Positions 35,843 through 43,736 of a stretch of DNA of 64,000 bases are shown in pieces. The position numbers were made by a program, and so were the translations under genes. Below the pieces are notes generated by a model. The model searched no databases and was not told the origin of the DNA. It saw nothing but the letters and a program-made list of their open reading frames with translations. The first letter of the stretch is position 1. Each line of letters opens with the position of its first letter. This stretch comes from Corynebacterium guangdongense (GTDB lineage: Bacteria; Actinomycetota; Actinomycetes; Mycobacteriales; Mycobacteriaceae): NCBI RefSeq assembly GCF_030408915.1, contig NZ_CP047654.1, positions 682,001 to 746,000 of the forward strand, in the 5' to 3' direction.

Positions 35843-37096
35843 CTAGGACACGGCCAGCCCGACGAGCGCGTCCGTCCGCTTCTCGACGACGGTCGTCCCG
35901 AGCGCGCTCAGCGAGACCGGCCCGGCGTATGCGCCGCGGTCCACCGGGATGACCCGCTCGACTGCGCCGGACTCCCAGTCGGCGACGGCCACGCCTGCCT
36001 CGGTGGGGTAGAGCAGGCGCTCGCCGACGGCCACGCCCGTGCCGATGGCGTCCTCGAAGATGTGCTGCACGCCCAGCAGGGTCGGGGCGAACAAGTAGAG
36101 CCGCTCGCCGTCGAACCACGTCATGTGGTGCGGCAGGTCGGCGACGGCCGCGGCGTGGACGTCCTCCCCCAGGGGCCGGGCGCTCGCCGCCGCCACCGGC
36201 CGCCGGGAGGTCTCGGTGCCGTCCTCGGTGAAGGACAGCATCGTCGGCGCCGGGCCCGGCACGTACACCGCCGCGGCCTCCTGGGCGATGGCCACCAGCC
36301 GGGCGTCCGGATCCGGGATGCTCACCTGGCCGGTGATCTCCGGCGCCCGCGAATCCTCCGGGGTCGCCTTCTGGAAACGCAGCCAGGTCACCGAGGGCTC
36401 CTCCGGGCACACCTCGGTGACGGCCACCAGCTCGGTCCGCGTCAGCGCTGAGGTAATGCGACACTCCTCGTGCGGCTGCAGATCCGGCTCCTGTTTGGCC
36501 TCCACCGCCCCGTATTCGACGGTGCGCACCATGTCCGAGCGCCACAGCTCCAGGCGCTGCGCGCCCACGGTGCCGACGCGATCGTTAGAGCTGATCGCCA
36601 CCGGATCCGCGGGGGCGTTGGCGCTGCGGGTGCCGGCGTACTCGCCCGTCGAGGCGTCGAGGGCGACGACGTCACCGCAGCCGACGTTGGACCGATAGGT
36701 GGCGACCACCTTGTCCCAGGCCGCCCCGAGCGAGCACAGCGGGGCGTCGCCACGCGTGTAGGACCAGACCGCCTCGCCCGCGGGGGAGTGGGCGGTGACG
36801 GTGTCGCCGGAACTGGCGATGAGCAGTCCGCCGCTGACGACCGGCGCCGTCACGCCCGGCAGCGCGGCGTCGGGCAGGGAGAAGATCTCCGTGAGATTGT
36901 TCGGCGGGGCGAGGGGCAGGCCGGATTCGACGAACTCCGCCTCCGCCCGGTGAAGTTCGACGGAGCGGACGGGGGCGCTGAACCACGCGACGGCCACGAG
37001 GAGGGCGACGACCCCGGCGATCGCGGCGGTCGCGATCAGGTCGCTCCGCTCGCGCCGCAACGGTCCGGCATCGGTGGCTTGCTCGGGCCGACTCAT
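35843..37096 (-). CDS. membrane-anchored PQQ-like beta-propeller protein (Rv3212 family)
   Basis: 417 residues. A short basic cytosolic tail and one membrane helix at about 20-40 are followed by an extracytoplasmic beta-propeller-like domain. Repeats resembling quinoprotein blades are visible: VVSGGLLIASSGDTVTAHSP, VVALDASTGEY and VAVADWESGAVERV. Four Cys residues are present, probably as two disulphides. The start overlaps the rhlE stop (ATGA), so the two are coupled. Rv3212 sits in the same place beside rhlE in mycobacteria. Function unknown. Confidence 0.82.
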   Translation of the reverse strand: MSRPEQATDAGPLRRERSDLIATAAIAGVVALLVAVAWFSAPVRSVELHRAEAEFVESGLPLAPPNNLTEIFSLPDAALPGVTAPVVSGGLLIASSGDTVTAHSPAGEAVWSYTRGDAPLCSLGAAWDKVVATYRSNVGCGDVVALDASTGEYAGTRSANAPADPVAISSNDRVGTVGAQRLELWRSDMVRTVEYGAVEAKQEPDLQPHEECRITSALTRTELVAVTEVCPEEPSVTWLRFQKATPEDSRAPEITGQVSIPDPDARLVAIAQEAAAVYVPGPAPTMLSFTEDGTETSRRPVAAASARPLGEDVHAAAVADLPHHMTWFDGERLYLFAPTLLGVQHIFEDAIGTGVAVGERLLYPTEAGVAVADWESGAVERVIPVDRGAYAGPVSLSALGTTVVEKRTDALVGLAVS

Positions 37097-38418
37097 CTGG
37101 GGCGGCTCCTTCCCCCGAGCACCTTCCGGGCTGGGCCGACGCTGTCCGTCGCGGACTCCGGGATGTCGAGCGCCTCATTCAGTTCGGGCGAGGAGGAGAA
37201 CCATTGCGGCGGTTCGGGCAGGTCGAGACCGAGTTCGTCGTTGATCAGGCGCCACTTCATCACTTCGTCGTAGCCGACCAGGGTCACCGCGGTGCCGGAA
37301 TGCCCGGCGCGGCCCGTGCGGCCGATGCGGTGCACGTAGGACATCGGGTCGTCGGGAGTCTGGTAGTTGATCACGTGCGTGACGTCGTCGACGTCGATGC
37401 CGCGGGCGGCGACGTCGGTGGCGACGAGAATCTCGATCTCGCCGCGTCGAAAAGCGTCGAGCGAGCGCTGGCGCTCCGGCTGACGCATGTCGCCGTGGAC
37501 GGCACCGACCGGGAAGCCGAGCTGGCCCAGATCCTCGGCCAGCTCCGCGGCGGTGCGTTTGGTGCGGGTGAAGATGATCGTCCGGCCCCGGTCCCGCGCC
37601 TGGAGGATCCGGGTGACCACGGCTTTCTTGTCCATCCGGTGGGACTGGAAGATGACCTGGTCGGTGCTCTCGTGGGTCGCGTTCTCACCCGGGTCCTCGG
37701 CGCGGATGTGCACCGGACGGTCCATGAAACTACGGGCAAGGGTGAGGATGGGGCCGGGCATGGTCGCCGAGAAGAGCATCGTCTGGTGCGGGGCGGTCAG
37801 GGCCCGGATCAGCGCCTCAATGTCGGGGAGGAACCCGAGGTCGAGCATTTCGTCGGCCTCGTCGAGGACGAGCACCGCCACCTTGTCCAACAGCAGGCTG
37901 CCCCGGTTGTGGAGGTCGAGCAGTCGGCCCGGCGTCCCGACCACCACGTCGACGCCCGACTCGAGGGCGTGGATCTGCTCCTCGTAGGGGCGGCCGCCGT
38001 AGATGGTGGTCACGGTGATGGGGGTGTTGCGGGCGGCCGCGGCGAGGTCGTCGCCGACCTGGACGGCGAGCTCACGCGTGGGCACCACGACGAGGGCGCG
38101 CGGGGTGCCGTCCAGCTCGGGGACGGCGGCGTCGTCGAAGACGCGGTCCAGCAACGGGACGCCGAACCCGTAGGTCTTGCCCATGCCGGTCCGGGCCTGG
38201 CCGATGAGGTCGGTGCCGTCCAGCGCCAACGGGAGCGTCAGCTCCTGGATGGCGAAGGTGTGGGTGATGCCCAGCTCGGTGAGGGCGTCGACAATCTCCG
38301 CGGCGACACCGAGGTCGGCGAAGGTAGGGGGCGACTGGTTGGTCACGCGATTGACGCCGCGGGTCGCAGAACTGGTGGACGGCCGGGTGTTCGCCGGTAG
38401 AGAACTCGGAGCAGACAC
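37093..38418 (-). CDS. rhlE: DEAD-box RNA helicase RhlE
   Basis: 441-residue ATP-dependent RNA helicase. The Q motif ITHTFAIQELTLPLAL, Walker A ARTGMGKTY, motif Ia PTRELA, DEAD box in LVLDEADEM, SAT motif III and the HRIGRTGRAG motif VI are all intact. A basic C-terminal tail GPARKVLGGRSRPR follows. The GTG at 38418 is used: a TAGGAT hexamer lies 6 nt upstream on the minus strand. Acts in RNA remodelling or ribosome assembly at low temperature. Confidence 0.92.
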   Translation of the reverse strand: MSAPSSLPANTRPSTSSATRGVNRVTNQSPPTFADLGVAAEIVDALTELGITHTFAIQELTLPLALDGTDLIGQARTGMGKTYGFGVPLLDRVFDDAAVPELDGTPRALVVVPTRELAVQVGDDLAAAARNTPITVTTIYGGRPYEEQIHALESGVDVVVGTPGRLLDLHNRGSLLLDKVAVLVLDEADEMLDLGFLPDIEALIRALTAPHQTMLFSATMPGPILTLARSFMDRPVHIRAEDPGENATHESTDQVIFQSHRMDKKAVVTRILQARDRGRTIIFTRTKRTAAELAEDLGQLGFPVGAVHGDMRQPERQRSLDAFRRGEIEILVATDVAARGIDVDDVTHVINYQTPDDPMSYVHRIGRTGRAGHSGTAVTLVGYDEVMKWRLINDELGLDLPEPPQWFSSSPELNEALDIPESATDSVGPARKVLGGRSRPR

Positions 38419-38424
38419 GTGTTC

Positions 38425-38430
38425 ATCCTA
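38425..38430 (-). promoter_or_regulatory. -10 hexamer TAGGAT, leaderless, for rhlE
   Basis: TAGGAT, six nt, then the GTG at 38418. The divergent DUF3107 -10 (TATGAT) lies at 38444. Confidence 0.45.
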
Positions 38431-38443
38431 TCCGCATCATCCC

Positions 38444-38449
38444 TATGAT
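38444..38449 (+). promoter_or_regulatory. -10 hexamer TATGAT for the DUF3107 gene
   Basis: TATGAT leads to a start near 38456 and a 36-nt leader containing AGTAAGGA before the ATG at 38492. Confidence 0.45.
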
Positions 38450-38491
38450 GGGAAAGACCTCCAAACAGATGTAAGAAGTAAGGACCACACA

Positions 38492-38719
38492 ATGGACATC
38501 AAGATCGGTTTCACCGAGTCCCCCCGCGAACTCGTCATCGGCACCTCCGAGGGTCGCGAGGACCTCGTCGCCCGTATCCGTGAGGCTGTCACCACCAGCT
38601 CCGGCATCCTCGAGTTCGATGACGCGAAGGGCCGCACCTACCTCGTCAACGCCGAGGAGATCGCCTACGTCGAGGTCGGCAGCCCCGAGCAGCGTTCGGT
38701 GGGCTTCGCGGGCATGTAG
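38492..38719 (+). CDS. DUF3107 family protein (TB9.4-like)
   Basis: 75-residue protein beginning MDIKIGFTESPRELVIGT, matching DUF3107 and Rv3208A. It has two beta strands, a central helix and a C-terminal strand with AEEIAYVEVGSPEQRSVGF, a small ferredoxin-like fold. A Shine-Dalgarno AAGGA precedes the ATG. Conserved across actinobacteria beside rhlE, with no known activity. Confidence 0.88.
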   Translation: MDIKIGFTESPRELVIGTSEGREDLVARIREAVTTSSGILEFDDAKGRTYLVNAEEIAYVEVGSPEQRSVGFAGM

Positions 38720-38772
38720 CCGCCCTGGTTCGCCCGCCCCGGCTCCGGCCGTGACTTTCCGTCCCGGGCAGG

Positions 38773-38778
38773 TAACCT
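38773..38778 (+). promoter_or_regulatory. -10 hexamer TAACCT, leaderless
   Basis: TAACCT, eight nt, then the ATG at 38787. Confidence 0.45.
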
Positions 38779-38786
38779 AACCAACT

Positions 38787-39842
38787 ATGTCGAGCACGTC
38801 ATCCACCGGCGATCCGCGCCCAGCTGGGGCACACGATTCCGGACCCCGGGACGGGGAGCAGCCAGATCAGCCTCCCGCCCAGGAGTCTGCGCTGGTCCGC
38901 TTCGCCCGGGAGTGGGGGTGGCGTGCTTATGCGATCCCGGTGCTGACCGTGATCACCATCTGGCTGCTCGCCGACGTGATGTTCTTCCCCGCAGCGGAGG
39001 ACACCGCCGCCGGTGCCCCCGACACGACCGTGACGGCGGCCGGCACCGGGTCCGGGAGAACGGTCGAGGAGCCCACCGCCACCCGGGGCCCGGGTCCGGA
39101 TCCCGCCACCCACGGCGGCGTCGCCGTCCCGCCCACCGAGCTACCGGCCGGCGGGGCCTTCACCGGGCAGGGCGCCCGAACCTTCCACACCGTCGGCGTG
39201 CCCGGCATGGTGGCGGGGGAGGGAACGGAGACCGTGGTCCGCTACGTCCTCGAGGTCGAGGACGGCGTCGACACGTCCCGCTACGGGGGCGGTGACGGCT
39301 TCGCCCGGATGGTCGACGCCACGCTCGCCGATCCCCGCGGCTGGACAAACGATCCCCGCTTCCGTTTCGAGCACGTCGCCCCGGATCAGGATCCGAACCT
39401 GCGGATCCGGTTGACCAGCGTCGGCACCACCCATGAGCTGTGCGGCAACGACCTCGAGATGGAGACCAGCTGCCGAACGACCATCACTGGCGAGTCGCTG
39501 GTCGTGATCAACGAGTCACGCTGGGTCCGGGGCGCGGTCCCCTTCGAGGGCGACCTCGGCTCCTACCGCCAGTACCTCGTCAACCACGAGGTCGGCCACG
39601 CGCTCGGTTATCAGGATCACGTCGCCTGCGGGGAGAACGGGGCGCTGGCGCCGATCATGATGCAGCAGACCCTCAGCCTCAACAACGGCGAGCTCAACTC
39701 CCACGCGCCGACGGAGATCTACCCGGACAACGACGCGACCTGCCGGTACAACGCGTGGCCCTACCCGGTGCCGGGCACCTCGCCGGAGGACGACAACAAC
39801 CCGGGCGCCCCCGCCCGCCACCCCGACGACATGGGCCGGTGA
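38787..39842 (+). CDS. DUF3152 zincin-like protein, membrane-anchored
   Basis: 351 residues. A Pro/Ser/Gly-rich cytosolic head (1-38) is followed by one membrane helix at about 48-70, a disordered linker and an extracytoplasmic DUF3152 domain (about 125-330). The zincin motif HEVGHALGYQDH is present at about 265-276 with all three metal-binding His, so metallopeptidase activity is plausible. Two Cys pairs probably form disulphides. The following gene starts 7 nt after the stop. Equivalent to Rv3207c. Confidence 0.88.
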   Translation: MSSTSSTGDPRPAGAHDSGPRDGEQPDQPPAQESALVRFAREWGWRAYAIPVLTVITIWLLADVMFFPAAEDTAAGAPDTTVTAAGTGSGRTVEEPTATRGPGPDPATHGGVAVPPTELPAGGAFTGQGARTFHTVGVPGMVAGEGTETVVRYVLEVEDGVDTSRYGGGDGFARMVDATLADPRGWTNDPRFRFEHVAPDQDPNLRIRLTSVGTTHELCGNDLEMETSCRTTITGESLVVINESRWVRGAVPFEGDLGSYRQYLVNHEVGHALGYQDHVACGENGALAPIMMQQTLSLNNGELNSHAPTEIYPDNDATCRYNAWPYPVPGTSPEDDNNPGAPARHPDDMGR

Positions 39843-39849
39843 TTCCATC

Positions 39850-40647
39850 ATGACCTCACCGCTCAACCGCATTCCCGGGCATGTGCTGACGGCCTTCCAG
39901 ATCGATGCCGCCGCCAGCCCGGTCACCGGCAACCTCAGCCTCGCCTGGGGCCATGGGGTCCGCGTCGGGCAGTACGCGCTGGTGCCCGCCGGCGACCACA
40001 CACATTTCTCGGTCACCACCAGAGAGTCCGTCACCGTGGACGGCGTCCGCTTCGCCCGGCCGCTGCGCTCCACCGACGGGCGCTCCAACGTCGGTGGCTG
40101 GGCGGTCAACGTCCATGACGCCGGCGAGCTGGCCCGACGCGTCGACGAGACCACCGCCGCGGCACTCCGGCTCGCCGACGCCCTCGCCGACCTGCCCATG
40201 CCCGACATCGAGGCGGACCCGGGCACTCTGTCCGCGCTCTACCAGCGGGCGGAACGCGAGGCCTGGTCCGAATGCGAGGACCGCCACGGCCCGCTCGAGA
40301 CCCCTGGCCCGCTCCAGGTCGGCCACATCGACATGCTCGGGACCACCATCTTCCGGGGCGCCGCCGCGCCCATGGTCACCGACCTGGTGCCCACCGCGGC
40401 GCCCCGCCCGCACGCCTACACCGCCGCCCTCACCATCGTCGACGGACTGATCTACCAGGCCGTCGGCGCCCCCATCCTCGAGCGTTTCGCCTATCTGCCG
40501 GACCTGCTGGGGCTGGCCGCCCGGGCTGTCGCTTTCCGACGCGTGCTCACCGACCTACACCCCGAGGCGACGTCGATCTCGCGTTCGAGGATCGCGGTCG
40601 TCGAGGAACTGGTCGTGTCGCGGCTGTCTGCCACAATGGGGGCATGA
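39850..40647 (+). CDS. TIGR02569 family protein
   Basis: 265-residue actinobacterial protein equivalent to Rv3205c by position. The start has IPGHVLTAFQIDAAASPVTG, followed by WGHGVRVGQYALVP and VTVDGVRFARPLRSTDGR; the middle keeps RWNVG-like GGWAVN and ARRVDETTAAALRLADAL. Parts resemble kinase-like or aminoglycoside-phosphotransferase folds, but no catalytic triad is clear. The stop overlaps the adnA start (ATGA). Function unknown; coupling to adnAB suggests a link to DNA-end processing, which is inference. Confidence 0.85.
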   Translation: MTSPLNRIPGHVLTAFQIDAAASPVTGNLSLAWGHGVRVGQYALVPAGDHTHFSVTTRESVTVDGVRFARPLRSTDGRSNVGGWAVNVHDAGELARRVDETTAAALRLADALADLPMPDIEADPGTLSALYQRAEREAWSECEDRHGPLETPGPLQVGHIDMLGTTIFRGAAAPMVTDLVPTAAPRPHAYTAALTIVDGLIYQAVGAPILERFAYLPDLLGLAARAVAFRRVLTDLHPEATSISRSRIAVVEELVVSRLSATMGA

Positions 40648-43600
40648 TCCACCCGGCCGATGCTGACCAGCGAAGAACCCGACCCGTCCTGCCCCCGAAT
40701 CCCGGCGTCAGACTCGTCGAACGCACCTCCCGCAGTGTGGTACGCGAGTGGCCGGGGCCGCTGCCCGGCTCCGGCCGGTGGCGGGTCACCGGTGCCGCCG
40801 GTTCGGGCGTGTCCGGTTTTCTGGTGGACACGGTCCTGGCGAAGATCCGGTCCGGGGCCGACCCGGACGGCATTCTCGTCGTCGCCACCTCCAAGGAGGC
40901 GGGGGCGCGCCTGCGCCGTGCGCTGGTCGACGGGCTGACCTCGGAGGAACGCGCCTACGTGGCCAAGGCCCCGCTGGTGCGCTCGGTCCACTCACTCGCC
41001 TTCGCCCTGCTGCGTACGGCCCACGACGAGCCCATCCGCATGATCACCGGCGCCGACCAGGACTCGGTGATCCAGGAGCTGCTGGCCGGCCACGCGGAGG
41101 ACGGCCGGGGCGACTGGCCGGAGGACATGCGCCCGGCGCTGACCTACGTGGGCTTCGCCCGTCAGCTGCGCGACCTGCTGCTGCGTTCGGCCGAGCGTGG
41201 GCTGACCGGCCCCCGTCTGACGGAGTTGGGCAGGGCGCACCGGCGCCCGTTGTGGGAGGCCGCCGGGCGCTTCCAGACGGAGTACGACCAGATCCTCTCG
41301 CTGGCGGATTCTCGCCAGTACTCGGCGTCCGAGCTGGTTGCGGCGGTGCTGGACACGGACGCCCCCGAACGGCACCACTGGCACACCGTCGTCGTGGACG
41401 ACGCCCAGCACCTGGATCCCAAGTCCGGTGAGCTGATCACCCGCATCATGGGCGCCGGCCCCGGGGACCTCACCGTCGTCGGCGGCGACCCGATGCAGTC
41501 GGTGTTCCGCTTCCGCGGTGCGAGCACGGCCTTCCTGGAGGATTTTGAGCCGGACGAGGGCAACGACGTCGACCTGGGGCAGTCCCGGCGGAACCCGCGC
41601 CGCCGCGCCGTCGTCGTCGACTCCGATTCCACGCAGCGTGACCTCATCGCCGACGCGGTCCGCCGGGCCCATCTCGAGGAGGGGATCCCGTGGTCGGACG
41701 TCGCCGTGATCGTGCGCTCCGCCGGCCAGCTCGGGCCCGTGCGCCGGGCGCTGCTGGCCGCCGGCGTCCCTGTGCACGTGGACCCGACGGACGTGGTCCT
41801 CGCCGAACAGCACATCGTCTCCGCCCTGTTGCTGGGGGTCCGAGCCCTGACGGAGCGGGTCAGCCACAGTGAGCTGGAGTCGCTCATCCTCGGACCGGTC
41901 GGTGGCGCCGACCCGGTGACGCTGCGACGCCTGCTGCGTGGACTGCGCCGCCACAATCCGGGGCTGCGGGGCATGGAGACCCTCTCCGACCTGCTGGCTC
42001 CGGACGTGCCGTTGCCCGACTTCGAGGGCTTCCTCACCGACCGGGAACTTTCCATCCTGCATCGCCTGCGGGAAGTGCTCGACGCCGGCCGCGCCGCCCT
42101 CAAGGGCGGGGGTAGCGTGGAGGAAATTCTCTGGGCCCTGTGGGAGGCCACCGACCTGTCTGACCGGCTCATGGCCGCCGCCCTGCGCGGCGGTGCGACG
42201 GGTTCCCAGGCCGACCGCGATCTGGACGCGATGATGTCGCTCTTCGACGCCGCGGGCGACTACGCCGAGCGCAACCCCACCGCCACCATCGCGTCCTTCG
42301 TCCGTCACATTGAGGACCAGGAGCTGCCGACGGGCGTGCGGGACCGCCGATCGGCGGTGCCGGAGGCGGTGTCCCTGCTGACGGCCCACGGCGCCGTGGG
42401 GCAGGAGTACGCCTGCGTCATCGTCACCGGCGTGGAGGAGGGGGTGTGGCCCAGCCTGGGCGAGACCGGCTCGCTCTTCGCGCAGGAGGATCTCATCGAC
42501 CTGCTCGACGAGGGCATCGCCCCGGACACCCCGGTCTCCCACACGCCGGGCCGCCTCGCCGAGGAGCGGCGCCTCTTCCACGTCGCCGTCACCCGGGCGA
42601 CCGACCGGCTGTTGGTCACCGCCATCAACAACCTCGGCGGCAACGAGCCGGTCGAGGCATCCCGCTTCGTGAGGGAGTTCGCCGACGCGCACGAGCTGGA
42701 GATCGCCGACCATGCCCCGAAGGACGCCGGGGACACCGACTACGAGGAGTTCTCCGTCCGTATCCTCACCCCCTCCTCGCTGATCGCGGAGCTGCGCCGC
42801 AGCGTGACCAGCCCGGCGGCCGCCGAGGCCGAGCGCGTCCAGGCCGCCCGCCAGCTGGCGCGCCTGGCGGCGGAGGGGGTCGCCGGGGCGGATCCGGAGG
42901 AGTGGTGGTCGACCACGGAGCCCTCGACCAGCGAGCGGCTGCCCGAGGTGAGAGCTCTGTCGCCTTCCCGCATCGAGGGGTTGATGAAGTGCTCGCTGCG
43001 GGAGGTCCTGGCGCGCCTCGACGAAGAAGCCGAGACCCCGATCGCCATGTCCCGGGGCACCCTCGCCCACGCGCACTTCGAGGCGCTCGGCCGGGGGGTG
43101 GACCCGGAGCTCTCGCGCCGGCTGACGATGGCGGCCTACGCCGACATCCTTGATGAACCCGAGTGGCGGACCGGCCGTGCGAAAGAGGAGTTCGAGCGGA
43201 TCCTCGTCCGCATCGAGGAATGGCTGGCCGGGTCGGAGCAGGTCAAGCGGCTCATCGGCGTGGAGGTTCCGGTCAACGTCCAGGTCACCGACGCCGTCGG
43301 CATCCGCGGGCGCATCGACCGCCTGGAGGAGGACGCCGAGGGCGGGGTCTACATCATCGACCTCAAGACCGGCAAGACCCCGGTGTCCAAGGAGCAGGCG
43401 AGCCAGCACCCGCAGCTGGCGGCCTACCAGCTGGCGCTGAGCCGCGGCACCTACCGCGACGGGGCGGTCGTCGACCCGGATCCGGGCGACGAGCTCATCG
43501 ACGTCGCCCTGGCCAGCCTGGTGTACCCGGCCAACACCAACAAGGCGGTGCCCACCCGTGAGCAGGTCACCCGTTCCCCGCAGGAGCATGAGGAGCTGGC

Positions 43601-43736
43601 CGCCCGGCTGCCGGAGCTGGCCGAGGAACTGCGCGGCCCGACTCTGACCGCCCGGGTCAACGACACCTGCACCAACTGCCCCGTGCGCGCCATCTGCCCG
43701 CTCCAGCCCGAAGGGAAGACGTTGTTCAATGCCTAA
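40644..43736 (+). CDS. adnA: AdnA subunit of the AdnAB DNA-end-resecting helicase-nuclease
   Basis: 1030-residue UvrD-like motor plus RecB-type nuclease, partner of AdnB in double-strand-break resection. The Walker A segment is GAAGSGVS (about 50-57), with Val56 where the catalytic Lys belongs. Motif II is DDAQ at 252-255 instead of DExQ. Helicase motifs III and VI (GGDPMQSVFRFRG, FHVAVTRATDRL) remain. The nuclease domain has GRIDRLEED and IIDLKTGK with Cys residues in MKCSL and CTNCPVRAIC, which fit a 4Fe-4S cluster. So the motor is probably dead and the nuclease live. The start overlaps the previous stop and the end overlaps adnB by 8 nt. Confidence 0.92.
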   Translation: MIHPADADQRRTRPVLPPNPGVRLVERTSRSVVREWPGPLPGSGRWRVTGAAGSGVSGFLVDTVLAKIRSGADPDGILVVATSKEAGARLRRALVDGLTSEERAYVAKAPLVRSVHSLAFALLRTAHDEPIRMITGADQDSVIQELLAGHAEDGRGDWPEDMRPALTYVGFARQLRDLLLRSAERGLTGPRLTELGRAHRRPLWEAAGRFQTEYDQILSLADSRQYSASELVAAVLDTDAPERHHWHTVVVDDAQHLDPKSGELITRIMGAGPGDLTVVGGDPMQSVFRFRGASTAFLEDFEPDEGNDVDLGQSRRNPRRRAVVVDSDSTQRDLIADAVRRAHLEEGIPWSDVAVIVRSAGQLGPVRRALLAAGVPVHVDPTDVVLAEQHIVSALLLGVRALTERVSHSELESLILGPVGGADPVTLRRLLRGLRRHNPGLRGMETLSDLLAPDVPLPDFEGFLTDRELSILHRLREVLDAGRAALKGGGSVEEILWALWEATDLSDRLMAAALRGGATGSQADRDLDAMMSLFDAAGDYAERNPTATIASFVRHIEDQELPTGVRDRRSAVPEAVSLLTAHGAVGQEYACVIVTGVEEGVWPSLGETGSLFAQEDLIDLLDEGIAPDTPVSHTPGRLAEERRLFHVAVTRATDRLLVTAINNLGGNEPVEASRFVREFADAHELEIADHAPKDAGDTDYEEFSVRILTPSSLIAELRRSVTSPAAAEAERVQAARQLARLAAEGVAGADPEEWWSTTEPSTSERLPEVRALSPSRIEGLMKCSLREVLARLDEEAETPIAMSRGTLAHAHFEALGRGVDPELSRRLTMAAYADILDEPEWRTGRAKEEFERILVRIEEWLAGSEQVKRLIGVEVPVNVQVTDAVGIRGRIDRLEEDAEGGVYIIDLKTGKTPVSKEQASQHPQLAAYQLALSRGTYRDGAVVDPDPGDELIDVALASLVYPANTNKAVPTREQVTRSPQEHEELAARLPELAEELRGPTLTARVNDTCTNCPVRAICPLQPEGKTLFNA

